A stretch of DNA of 64,000 bases. Source: Rotaria macrura. Lineage: Eukaryota > Rotifera > Eurotatoria > Philodinida > Philodinidae. How positions within the stretch are numbered: the first letter of the stretch is position 1; each line of letters begins with the position of its first letter. Under the pieces are notes generated by a model. The model searched no databases. It was given only the letters and a program-made list of their open reading frames with translations, and had not been told where the DNA came from. Position numbers and translations under genes: made by a program. Shown in pieces: positions 12,601 to 24,600 of the stretch. The stretch is from assembly GCA_900239685.1 (NCBI GenBank), contig OENT01000715.1:1-64000 (forward strand), in the 5' to 3' direction.

Positions 12601-15600
12601 AACGATTATTAATCGACTAGATTTTTGTATTCCGATTAAATTTGATTTTGTGTCCAGACAAAATATTCTGCTAGTATGTAGAGAAAGAGTAGTTTTATAT
12701 AAAATAGAAAGTCTAGTTCTGATTTCTAATGATACGAAATCATTCGGAGGAAAGAAGGACATTATTTTGTTTGTTCCATATTTTTCTTAGAAACACAAAC
12801 CTGGTTCATCTTGATTGGATTTCAATGTTCGAATAATACTATTAGCACGATCATAAATCTTTTGTAGTGTTTGAACACATTGTTGATCTTCTTCATTTTG
12901 TTCTAAACTATCTGAATTACCATTTGTTTGTTGTTTGTTTTCATTGTCATGGGCACCAGATGAATCCTAAATTCATAATTCTATAGAAACGAGAACACCA
13001 CGAAAACTAATTATCTTACATCGTTAACAACAGCATTGATTAAATCAAAAAATTTTTCGAATTGACTTTCATTATTCGATGAAACACCAAGTAATCCACG
13101 AAAGAAATTTATTGGTAAACACTGAGTTCGAGTGAAACTATAGAGAAAAAAATTGTTGCTATTTAATATTCTTCCAATAGAGACAATGTCTAGCGACGTA
13201 CAACTGATTCTATCAGTCGGCTAGAAATACATCACTTTTTCTCATGCGTAGTTACAGATCCTATTGAATTCAATCAAGCTAACAGCTAACCTGAATTCGT
13301 TTTCAGGTTTAAAAATACGTTTCGATTGATATGCTATTTTTGTGAACAAATTTTTCATCAATGTTCATTTGTTGAAGTCAAGAAATTTTATGATGTTATC
13401 TTGAATAAGACAAGCTTTCATTTTCTTCATGCTACTTGTCATGTCGAGTAAAACCTTTTCGTGAGAGAATTTCATAGTAATATTAATCTTTGCAATGGTG
13501 TAAAAATAATTCGATGGTGTCCTTTCTGAAAACACATTTGTCTGTTCAGAATTCTTTTATGAATGTCGTTAGATTTTGTACACGTGTAAATATCTGTCAT
13601 AATCGAATTCTCGCAGAATTAAGACTCGTAAGATTTATTAAGCTTCTTTTTAAGAACTCCATTCAAGTAAAGATAAGCCTTGAAAGTTAGAGTTCTCGAA
13701 TGAGCTGATGGTAATCAAACTTTTTCTTTTAATTCTAAAAATCCACTAAATGAAATTTCAGTGAAGACCCATCTTTTCTATGGCTCAATGAAACATATGT
13801 TGCGTGCATTAGTCGAAAAACAAGTTTCTGTTGGTTGAGAATCTCTCGTAGATTCCTGACTTTTCTTTTTGTTTCTACTTACACTGAATCTGCTATGTAT
13901 TCAGTAGTTGCTATTCTTTGTAAAAATATCATCAGCGCTGATACGGCTTCAAGATAATCTGGTTGTTCTTTATCAAATCGTAGATCAAATTCAGCAATCA
14001 ACGTACAAAGTACTTCTTTATTTTTCATTAAAGCTCTAAATAAATGGAAAAGCAAGTATTGAAAATATGCAAAGAAATAATCGAAGAATCATTTTCTTTT
14101 AGTTTTACGTTTGAATCATTTGTAAACCAAAATCATGCTCAGCAAGTGATATCATTGTTCGTAATGCCATTGTTGTTTGGGCCCATGTCTGTTGTTGTTT
14201 ACTTGATGAAAGTAAACGAAGAATATTGATTAATATAGATGATAAAAGATCTTGATTTGGTAATGTATTAGCAAGAATTTGTAATGAACTATCCATAGAT
14301 TTTGATGATGACAAACATAAATTTGCATCGCATAATGCTTGAGCGATTGACTAAAACATAAGAGTATATGAAGTTATAAATCAATGCTAACTGTCATAGT
14401 TTCATTTTCATTCAACTAACCATTGTAGCTTCTTGACAAAGACATGTTTCATTCGATTCAGGTCGAGTATGAAGATATTCAAGCATATCTTTAATCATCA
14501 TTGTATATTTTTCGTCCCAAGAATTTCTAGTTTTTACATGAATGAGAAAGAGATATAAAAATTTCAATAGAAAAAATTTTTCCGTTTACATGAGTGATAA
14601 TAAAGCACATTTGCCAGATCGAATGGCAGTTAGCGATGCTATAAATGCAACTAAACGACCTGAATCACTTATGGATTGTTTCGAAGCTTTTGCTGCTTCA
14701 CTATGATCATTTTTCCAGGCAGATATAAGTTCTTCCATTAACTTTCTATAATAATTTAGAAGAAAAAGATAGATGTATATGATTTCAAAGATTTGCAGCA
14801 GAATATATTTTTCTGTATTGTTTACTTCATAATAAGTTTAGCTAGTTTAGGACCTAAGTCGATCAATTGCATGCATAAGCGTCTGAGAACTTCTTGCATA
14901 ATAGAATTTGATGTATGACATAATGATTGAACTAATCTTGGTAAATAATGATTCGGGTCGTGTGTCCATATATAATGAATAACTGTATGATATCGATGAA
15001 AATCATCTTTGATGGCATTGGCTTCGTTGTCTGTCAATGCCTATAGTAGACAAATTCATTTGTTTTTTCATAGATTTACAAAGTAATGAATGTCAATTTA
15101 TGTATCATCGTAAGAAAAATATTACTATCCATTCATTCTAAAAATGGATCGAACTGAAATTAAATACTAGGATTAGAAAATGCAACAGCTACCAAAAGAT
15201 GCCGAAAGCTAGATTCTGTTTTAGATGAAACGGAATATTTTGTTTTCTCAACAGTAGTATAGGATTTTCTGAATTCTCAAAGATGATAAAAGGTTTCTGA
15301 GGAAGACTGAATCACATCAGCTTTGTGTTGGTATAAATGAACCATGGCAATTTTGGTACTTATCTATCGCAAATTATAAATTCAAACATCGAAACTATAA
15401 CAGTAGAATGAGTTATTAGATAGAACTCATATGAATCACAAGAGTATTTGTATGATGCATTGAAAGGATTTAAGTATCGAAAGAATAACATCAATATAAT
15501 CATTGATTCCTCTGACTTCTAAATAGCAATTCCATGAGATTAAATTTGTTACCGTAGGTATATAATTCTGATGAGCATTGGTTGTAAGGTAAGAATAATT

Positions 15601-18600
15601 GAAAAAGATTAATACCTAATTTTCTGGTTCGGTGTTATTCTCTCGCTATCTGGACCTTCTAGAATTTTCCTTTTCGGTTTTCACTTTCGAACTCGTTTTG
15701 TCTATGATGGTACATAAAAGAACACACTAATTAAACACGCCTATACTCAACCTGTCGGACAGTATGTGGTAATGGAATCGGTAAAAGTTCAGTAAGAAGA
15801 CATAAACCACTTGTAATTGAATATGGAAAAAGCATTGTTAAACGGATAATTTCCTGAAGAACTAATGTCCAAGCACAATTTTGAACATGAACTAATGTTA
15901 TAAATAGACAATGAAATACAAACGAGCTTCTATGACCATAGAAATAAAATATAATATATACTTGGTTCAGTATTGGATTGGTTTGACCATGGATAAGCAA
16001 GAAGTAAATCGATCAGATTGGTTCGAATAATATCAACATCAGCTAATTCAGTTGATGGTGATGCACAAAGTGTCACTGTATAAATAGAGAAGAGTGCGCG
16101 AACAGGTGTAATATCAACAAACTAGAGAAAATAAACGAGCAAGACAGTAACCAACAATAGATTGTTGATATCTATAATAATTAAAATGTAAAGCAAACTT
16201 TAGTTTTTCGATCGAGAGCTAATTTTTGTATCAAGTTTTTGAACATAATCAATGCTGGAATCAGTATTCCGTATATTAATGTTCGATCAGCTATTCCCAA
16301 CGGTATACCGACTTGCCATGTACGTAGTAATGCATCAGCACATTTCTATTGATGAATGTAAAGAAAGAAATTTAATTCCAAGAAAAATATGATTTACTTC
16401 AAGTATATTAATTAATAATGGATAAACTCCATGACGATATAATTTTAAAAGCATATAATCATATTTAAGTTCAATTTTAGCTCCGACAGTGAATTGATTT
16501 TCAGATGGAATAGACAAATTTTGTATTATACGTAATATTGTGATAAGACCTGGTGAAAATTCTCCTGAATTTTTCGATTCGTTAATAAGATTTTTTAATT
16601 CATTAATAAGATTTTCAGCTGTTGCTTGTGTATAATCAAATGATTTAATTTTCAACAATGGTGTAAACCAATTTCGAAGACGAATCAATCGTTGATTTGA
16701 ATCTATAAGGAATTCATAAATTGAATTTTCAAAATCCTAAAACTCATGAAAAAATGTGTTTAATTCATAGATTTTCGTAGTCGAATTAAGAACATTTTAC
16801 TGAGTTTTCGGCGTGCAACTTTTTCTAAGAAGATGAATGGTATGTTTAATTAGCAAGACCAAACATTGTCAACTGAAACGAATGTTCAATTACTAAGAAA
16901 TAGTTTTCTGTCTTGGCAAAGACTACTTTTAGCAAATTTAACTTTTTTAATCAATGAGCATAATGTTTCATTCAAATTTGGACTCTATGGTAAAGATTCA
17001 TCCGTCTGTCTATAAACAACAATGCAAATCAATGTACTAGTCATAACAAGAAGAACTTTAGATTTCACTAGGGTCAAAGAATTTCATATTAATGATTGAA
17101 TCCAATGAGATCTAATGGAAAGAAAAGCTTCGCATGTATCAACTAGTTTGTAGTTTATTGATTTTATTGTCAATAGATTTTTTTGAATATTTCATTTCAT
17201 TGTAGATATTAAGTTAGCAGTTTGAAGTCATGCTTGATAATTGAGGTATCATATCAAAGTAGAACAGTGAACTACAATCGACTCTTCGTATCGAATACGA
17301 AAGACATACTTCTCAAATAGATATTAGTTACAGTAATAACGTCTGGCTATTTTCTTTACAAATAAGTATACTAGCATTGTCACATGGTATAAAAATGAAG
17401 TTTTATCCAAAAGATATTATGTTGAGAACTAGAGTAATAGACTATTTCGGCATTTCTATGCTGAATAAGTTAGATATGAAAAAGTTATATAATGACAAGT
17501 ACACATACGTTTTTCACACAGATTAAGTAAACGAAGACCATGCTGTTCTAATAGTAGAACTGAATCCGGTGTTGCAAATAGTTCATAAATAATTCGAGCT
17601 ATATAACGTGTTTGAATACTGTTTTTTATTAGTTCGATATTTCCTATTAAATAAATTGAATTGAATAAGAAAAAGAATGAATGTGTGTTTGTAAAGACAA
17701 ATAGCAGAAAAATGAAACCAACCAGATAATTCTATGAAGTGTAATAATGAAAGAAAATTCGATTCCATAGCAAATATTCGAACGATGATTCGACGTTTGT
17801 TAGATAATTTTCTTACATAATGATGAAATAAAATCAATGATAAGAGACAATGAAGTACTTGTAAAAGATCACTATCATCTATTTCTAAATTATCTTTCAT
17901 GCTCAACAATTTTAATTCATCTATAAACGTTAATGTTTGAAATGCACACATCAATTGTGGACCAACTGGATCAGTATTAATTCCATCAAATTTTGTTTCC
18001 TATAAATAGAACATTCGTTTAAGACTTTCGATTAGATGATGAATTCAGTCTAAGATCGAAAAAGGATGATATATGTTGCTAATAAATTTTCCCACTCATT
18101 AAATTTATCCGTTCGAGGCATAATAAAGTTTACTACTCTATCACAAGCTTTTGGTTTTATTGATTAACAATACAAGATGATCGCCCTCAGTAGTATATAG
18201 TTGACGTGTTTTAAGTTCTTTTTTCTTGTCGTCGAGTTTCCTTATTCTCAGAAATGAATTTATACTGTATTCAACTTACCAAAACAAAGAGATAATTCGA
18301 GAGTTTTGTATCTATGTCAATCAATCGGATTGTAAGATCTTACAAGATTGTACCTCTGATCTCGTGCGATCAGATGGAAATTATACAGATAGTCTTCGTC
18401 TCAGAAATCTTTAATAATTCCTATTGTAAGATTCATACTAAGTTGTAAGATCCTCCTATCAGATTGTAGAATATCCTAGGGAGCAGAGCTCCGCGGGATG
18501 CGGGACAATCCCGCCTAGTCCCGTCCCAGGACGGGATCAGGCGGGACGGGACAGGAGATGGCGAATTTTGCGGGACGGGACTGAAATTTGAATCGCTTGC

Positions 18601-21600
18601 GGGACGGGACAAGATGAATTTACTAAAGCGTCCCGCCAAGTTTATAAGGCACAGAGTTTTCACACATTATCTTACATGTATCGCAGTTGTGCGACATCTA
18701 ATTTTTAAACAGATCGATAGTAAAAGAAATCATTCACATAAAAACATGTTTTAATGTTTTTTTTATGTACTCTTTCTTAAATTATTTAAATTTAAATTTA
18801 AATCAAATAGAATAAAACACAATTGTGACATTTCGACAATCGAAGTTGTCTTCTTCAGATGATGTTGTACGTGAATGTATAGGTATTCGTTTTCTTTTCT
18901 TTTATATAATATGACAATAGGATGGAGGAAGAAGGCAAATAGTCCATATATCCTACCAGTTTCACCTTCTTGCCGTCCCACCATCATAATATAAAAGAAA
19001 ATAAAAAGAATGCTTATACAATCATGTACAACATCATCTGAAGAAGACAACTTCGATTGTCGAAACGTCATAATTGTGTTTCATTCTATTTATTTAAATA
19101 AAAATAATTCAAGGAAGAGTCTATAAAAAACATTATAATATCAATGACTATATCCCTCCTAATGAACCGAGAAAAATTCACATTAAAAAAGAAAATGTAA
19201 ACTAGCTACGTTTTTTCAACCGTATATCCAGAAAAAAAGAGTTGCCTACATCCCAGCTCTATCATTCCGGCTACTGGATACTGCAGGAACCGGCGGAAAA
19301 GATGCGGCAAAACAGTTGTATCCCGCAGGAAAATATGGGAAACACCGGAACACTGAAGCAGTATTCCGACAAGAAAATGATCAGATTTTTCCCCGATAAT
19401 TTCCGGTCAGTCCCTGCCGGAAAGAACAGAAATTGCCTGGAATATACCAAAAAAAGTATGACAATTTTCTGACCAGAATACTGCTTCCATTTTCAGGTGA
19501 TTTCCAATGTTTTCCTACGAGAACCGGCCTGTACTTCTCGATCTAGGATATGACAGAAGTAGGCGGGACGGGACTGACGCGGGACGGGACAAGGCGGCCA
19601 AGAGGCGGGACTCGTAAAGAAAAATGGAGCGGGACGGGACTAGAGAAACGCGGGACACGGGACGGGACGGGACACCTTGTAGGTTGTCCCGCGGAGCTCT
19701 GCTAGGGAGTGATGAGATCTTTCATGAATCATACAGTACGATCTAATGTAAGATTTCTGACTACGATGACTTCTCATACGATTTTGTCCAGTCTGAAAGA
19801 GCTTACTACATGATCTTTGAACAGGAGTGCTGTAAATATCTATTCATTCATTAGGCGTTATTAACAATGACGGAAAATTTCTCGTATAAATGAGACACAA
19901 TGTGGTTATGATCGAATCCTACAACAATATGAGTAAAGAATACTTCTCATAGAGCTGGAAAATATGAAACAGAAACTAAACGAATTCATCGATGAGTAAA
20001 ATATAACTGGATTACAATGTTGTATGTAGAATTAGTTGATCCGATGTCTTGGTCAATAAAGATATTCCCCATACGTTCTGAATCAACTACTATGACATCT
20101 GATAAACTCTTATGATTGAAGAATTCTCTTACTATTCCATTAATGGATGTTGATATCAAATCTAGTCAACGTGTGAAAGGAGTCAAAAAAAAACTTGTTA
20201 AATGAACTAATCAGAGTTTTAAATAAATTAGGCAACATCAACAATTGCTACTGAATTCATCACTGCTCTACTATGATTTACTCTGAAAGACGTATGGGAA
20301 TTTCTATTCTTTACAATTTAACATCCTTGCTAATGTCCTATTTACCAAAATTGACGATAATCAATTACTGTATTAGGGCTATTTGAAAATAAAAAATCTT
20401 ACAGCAAAATAAAGAGCTTTCAATAGAAGGTTTGGTGTTGATATTTGATTTGCAAGATAAATTAAACCATCAAATGAATTCAAAAATTCTCGTAAAATAT
20501 CTTCTATTATATTCAAAAGATCTTGACGTTGATTCAATACACATAAATGTATAAGAACAGTCAATGATTTAAGAAAACCATTATCCATCATCATGCGTAG
20601 GATGGACGGCCAAGGATTTTCATTATTGGAAATTTTCGAATAAACAACAGGAACTATTGATTGAAATGGTGATGCACGAAATGATTTTTCTTGAGATATG
20701 AGATCAATGGCATTAGTTAAAACATCACGAACAGTTGAAAGAGATTCAAGAAGTGTGTCGAGGATTATTTTTCGTTCGTTTATTGATACAGATGGTTCAT
20801 CCGACGATAAACTTAAAATAGAATGTATAAAAATGAAATTAAAAACAAAACAAAACAAACACTAAGAACAAGTTTAATTTTCATACATTTTTATTTGTGA
20901 TCGAAATGAATGAAATTCTTCATTTAGATGAATTTTTCTTATTAAGCAACTAATCGACGCTGCTAATTGTTTCAACTATAAAAATGAAGGACACAAAACT
21001 CGAAGCATCTATAAATCCAATGTAAATTTACTTCTTTTCCAGCATGTATTCGTTGTGTTAATCGAAAATACGGTGATTCACGAATTGCCAATGGAAACTC
21101 AGAATGTTGAGCTATTGTAAGTGAAAATTTTCAGAAAATACATTCTATTTCTATCAAATAAAATTTTACCAGTAAACCAAAGTAAACCCGATTTGAAAAA
21201 TAGACTCTGATCAAGGATTTTAATAATGAGTAATTTTATCGATGGTGAAATATATTCATCATCATATAAATCTAACAATTTCGATTGATAATCAGTTTTC
21301 TAAATACATGACAGAAAGTTGAGTATTTGATTCTATATTAAATCCGACTTACTATCCAATCATTGGATACATCTTCTGTCAGTACACTTAAATGTCCACA
21401 TAATCGAATGCCACATTTAATGATTCGAATTTTGAGCAATGTATCTTTTAAGTCGATAAATTGCTTTTTCATGATATATTCGACGTCGATTAATTTAAGA
21501 GCCCAATCAGTAAGACGTTGAATAGCTAATACTGAACAAGAAACATTCATAGAAAATAATCAAAACGAATTTATCGACCTCGTTCTTTTGAAACTCAAAT

Positions 21601-24600
21601 ATATTTTCATCAGTATCACTGTGCTAGTAAGAAACACATGAAGTAAAAGCTGTCCAGTAAACTATTTTTGTTTTCGAAAAGAAATCTAAAGGTGAGAAAA
21701 GTAATTTTCTGTTTGTTGAAGATGATGTTTATCTCCTTTAACTGCTGCTCTACAGCTTATTGGTTTCAACGTTCGACTCGTCATCGCGATATAAACTAAT
21801 GTTGCTTATTTCTCGAAGATCTAAATCGATTCGATCATACTCCATGCATGTATCATAGAAAAACTGTGAAATCAGCACATCACTATCTATCATCGATACA
21901 TGTCTAACCCATAATCATTTGTATAGGTAAGACAATCAATGAAATTCCATCGTTTGCATTTATGAAGAAGCTCTTCAATATGTTTGTTTTCATTTCGCTG
22001 CTATAAAATAAACAAATCAAAGATCGTTGTTTTACTACTGCCGCAATAAGGGGAACAGGTGGTGATGAGTCTCAAGGTTTTGGCATTCATCTTCCTCCTG
22101 TCAAAATCTACTTTTCTATACGACTAAATAATCCTGTTGTAGTTTTCAGAAAACGTTTGTGCACTGTTTTATGAAACTTACAATAGCAATATCAGTCCGG
22201 ATTATCGAGTTATTCAATAGTTTTACTTATTCTATGAGCTAGATAAGAGAGATCTTCGTCTACGTATATACCATAAATTTAATGATACAGCTTCCGAATG
22301 AAACTAAAACTTCATGCTGTAACTAAACAGATCGTGATTTCATAATTTTATATCAGTTTTTCTCGAAATGTTTAAGAAATTAGGTATACACTACTATGAA
22401 GAAAGACCTATTGTTCTCGAAAAATAAGTCCAAAATAAAAAGAAACCGACCATGTCGAATGCACTTTGTTCTTCAACTCAAGTACTTTCTCATTTGCCGA
22501 AAATCTAAAATGGTCGATGAACCTTCGGAACATAAACATTAAAATTCAAACATAATTTGAAAATTCTTTTCTTTTTCCTTGATTTTATCATCAATCATTA
22601 GATTCTGTAAAACAAAACACCTCTTATGACTAGATAAATCAAACTAAAATCGAAAGTAGACAACAAGGCTTGTGCAATTACATATAAATGATTACGTTTG
22701 AACATGAACGCAATTACAATTCTTACCCAGTTCTTCGTTTGAATCTAAACAAGCTAAAGCCATAGGTAACATGCCACATATGGTTTCCAATGATTCAAGA
22801 AATCTACAACGATCAAATAAATATGTATAAATCAAAATTGAATCGATCAAGTCGTCTTACGCCATATCACAATAATCAATGGATGCATGTGAAAGTAACT
22901 TTCGCAATAGAAGAACAAGTTCTTCATGAGCAGCACGATATTTTTCATGGTGAGCCTTTTCACATTCTATTTCGTATGCAGTTTTTGTCGTCGGATGAAA
23001 TGTCTAAGTAATGAAAACAAAAGAAAAATTTCGTTTTGTAAGGAGTCATGTCTTGTTGATGATCTATAATAATTACTTGGAGAGTTGTAGAACGTGTTGA
23101 ACCACGATTATTATACAATGCCTCACGCTAAAAAAAAGCATTATATACATATATATATATATTAATAAGAAATCGTGAGATTCATAATCTTTTTCTCAGT
23201 TCAACTAATCTACTAGTATGAAAAATTGAGTACATATGAATTCTCTTCAAACGATTGGATAAGTTTGCATACTTTAAATGCTTGTCGTTCGTCTTCGTTG
23301 AATAGCAAGCCATGAATACTGGATGTTTCACTTTCTGATGTATTATCATCGGACATATACGCATCAATTTCCTAGAATGAATTCATTTCTATGTACAATA
23401 TAATCGATCGTATGATACATACACTTGGGGTTTGTTGTTGATTATTATTAAAGTTATTTTGTACTATTGTATATGTATCTTGTGTTCGCCGATTATTATT
23501 ATTATTATTATTATTATTGTCGCTTATACATGATGGATGAAGAAATAGATGATCTTCGTCTTTTTTATTGCTGCTACTCATATGTTGATTTTGATATGAT
23601 AGATGAGAAAATGATGATGACATTAATGGAACAGTATTGGGATTTTGTATCGGAATCGGATCATCCGCCATTAGTTCTGGAATATCTATACGTGAAGCAA
23701 GAGTAATTAAATACTGACATACATAAATTAATTTACTAGGACGATATTGTAATGCTGCTGCTGAAACTCGCGGAAATTTTTCATCCATTTCATCAAGAGG
23801 CTTCTCCGCATTTGAATAGTCCCTTTAAAAACAATAAACTTCGAACTTTAGGCAAGTAAGATATATATACATATATACATACGAGGGAGAATAACCAGTA
23901 CGCCCTTGTGACCGAGAACTAAAACCTGGTGTAGGCTGAGATCGAACTGGTGCTGACGACTGTTGTTGCTGTTGATCATCAATTCGATTAGGAGGATAAG
24001 ATTGTTGTGATAATTGAGGATTATAATCATGTAAATGCTCATCTAAATGAATAATCGATGATAGTATGTTGCTGAAAAGGACAGAGTTGCATAAGACCAC
24101 GAATCTGTCTATTGGTATTTTCTCTGACAAACCCCTCACTGAATTCTATACTTACGACAAGAGCCCACCGAGACGAACATTTCAGTACCAAATTTATGAG
24201 ATTTCGGTTGAACTTTAAAGGCTAAAATTTATAAATATAAAACGCACTTTTCGTCATTGATTAAATAATTGTTCTTTGTACTATGCTTTCAATTCCATAA
24301 TGCATTTATAAAGTAAATTGCTACTTTAATTATGAATTCGATAGCTCTTGAATAGGGCTTCTATTCTATATATAAATAATTGATTGGTTATTTAGGTCCA
24401 TGAGACAAAGATCCAATTTATTGCAAAGTACTATTATTATTTCTACTATATTTGTCATTTATTCCCGTCTTTCAGGAAACAGTTTAATCTGAAAATTGGA
24501 GTGACCAAACTTCTGGTCTTTCTCACATGCATTCTGCAGAGTAAAAAGAATATGACCACTAGAAAAAGTCAGAAGTACTTTCTTCTTGGGATAGGATTTT

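Larger units (their letters stand above)
18476..19709. mobile_element. Non-autonomous hAT-type DNA transposon with 8-bp target duplication
   Basis: The element spans 18484-19701 (1218 bp). It begins CAGAGCTCCGCGGGA and ends with the near-exact inverse (TCCCGCGGAGCTCTG). It is flanked on both sides by CTAGGGAG (18476-18483 and 19702-19709), an 8-bp target-site duplication. CAG-starting inverted termini and 8-bp duplications are hallmarks of the hAT superfamily. Both ends are filled with repeated CGGGACGGGA units, likely transposase-binding sites. No transposase frame is present, so it needs a helper. The interior holds a nested foldback (18745-19140) and a CCGG-rich block (about 19220-19540). 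The identical duplication suggests the insertion is fairly recent. Confidence 0.85.
18001..20398 (-). other. Large VIRMA intron carrying an inserted transposon
   Basis: This stretch separates virilizer coding blocks at 17.7-18.0 kb and 20.4-20.8 kb. It contains the hAT-type element at 18484-19701. The remaining parts (18001-18475 and 19710-20398) are AT-rich with no gene recognised. Confidence 0.6.

Noticed and set aside
23490-23520. (ATT)n microsatellite
   Set aside because: It lies within a VIRMA coding block and encodes a poly-Asn tract, so it is better read as coding low complexity.
23825-24139. Reading frame beginning MRGLSEKIPIDRF, repeated on the other strand at 25385-25744
   Set aside because: The matching peptides on opposite strands are a consequence of the inverted repeat arms, not a gene family; only the part below 24042 is VIRMA coding.
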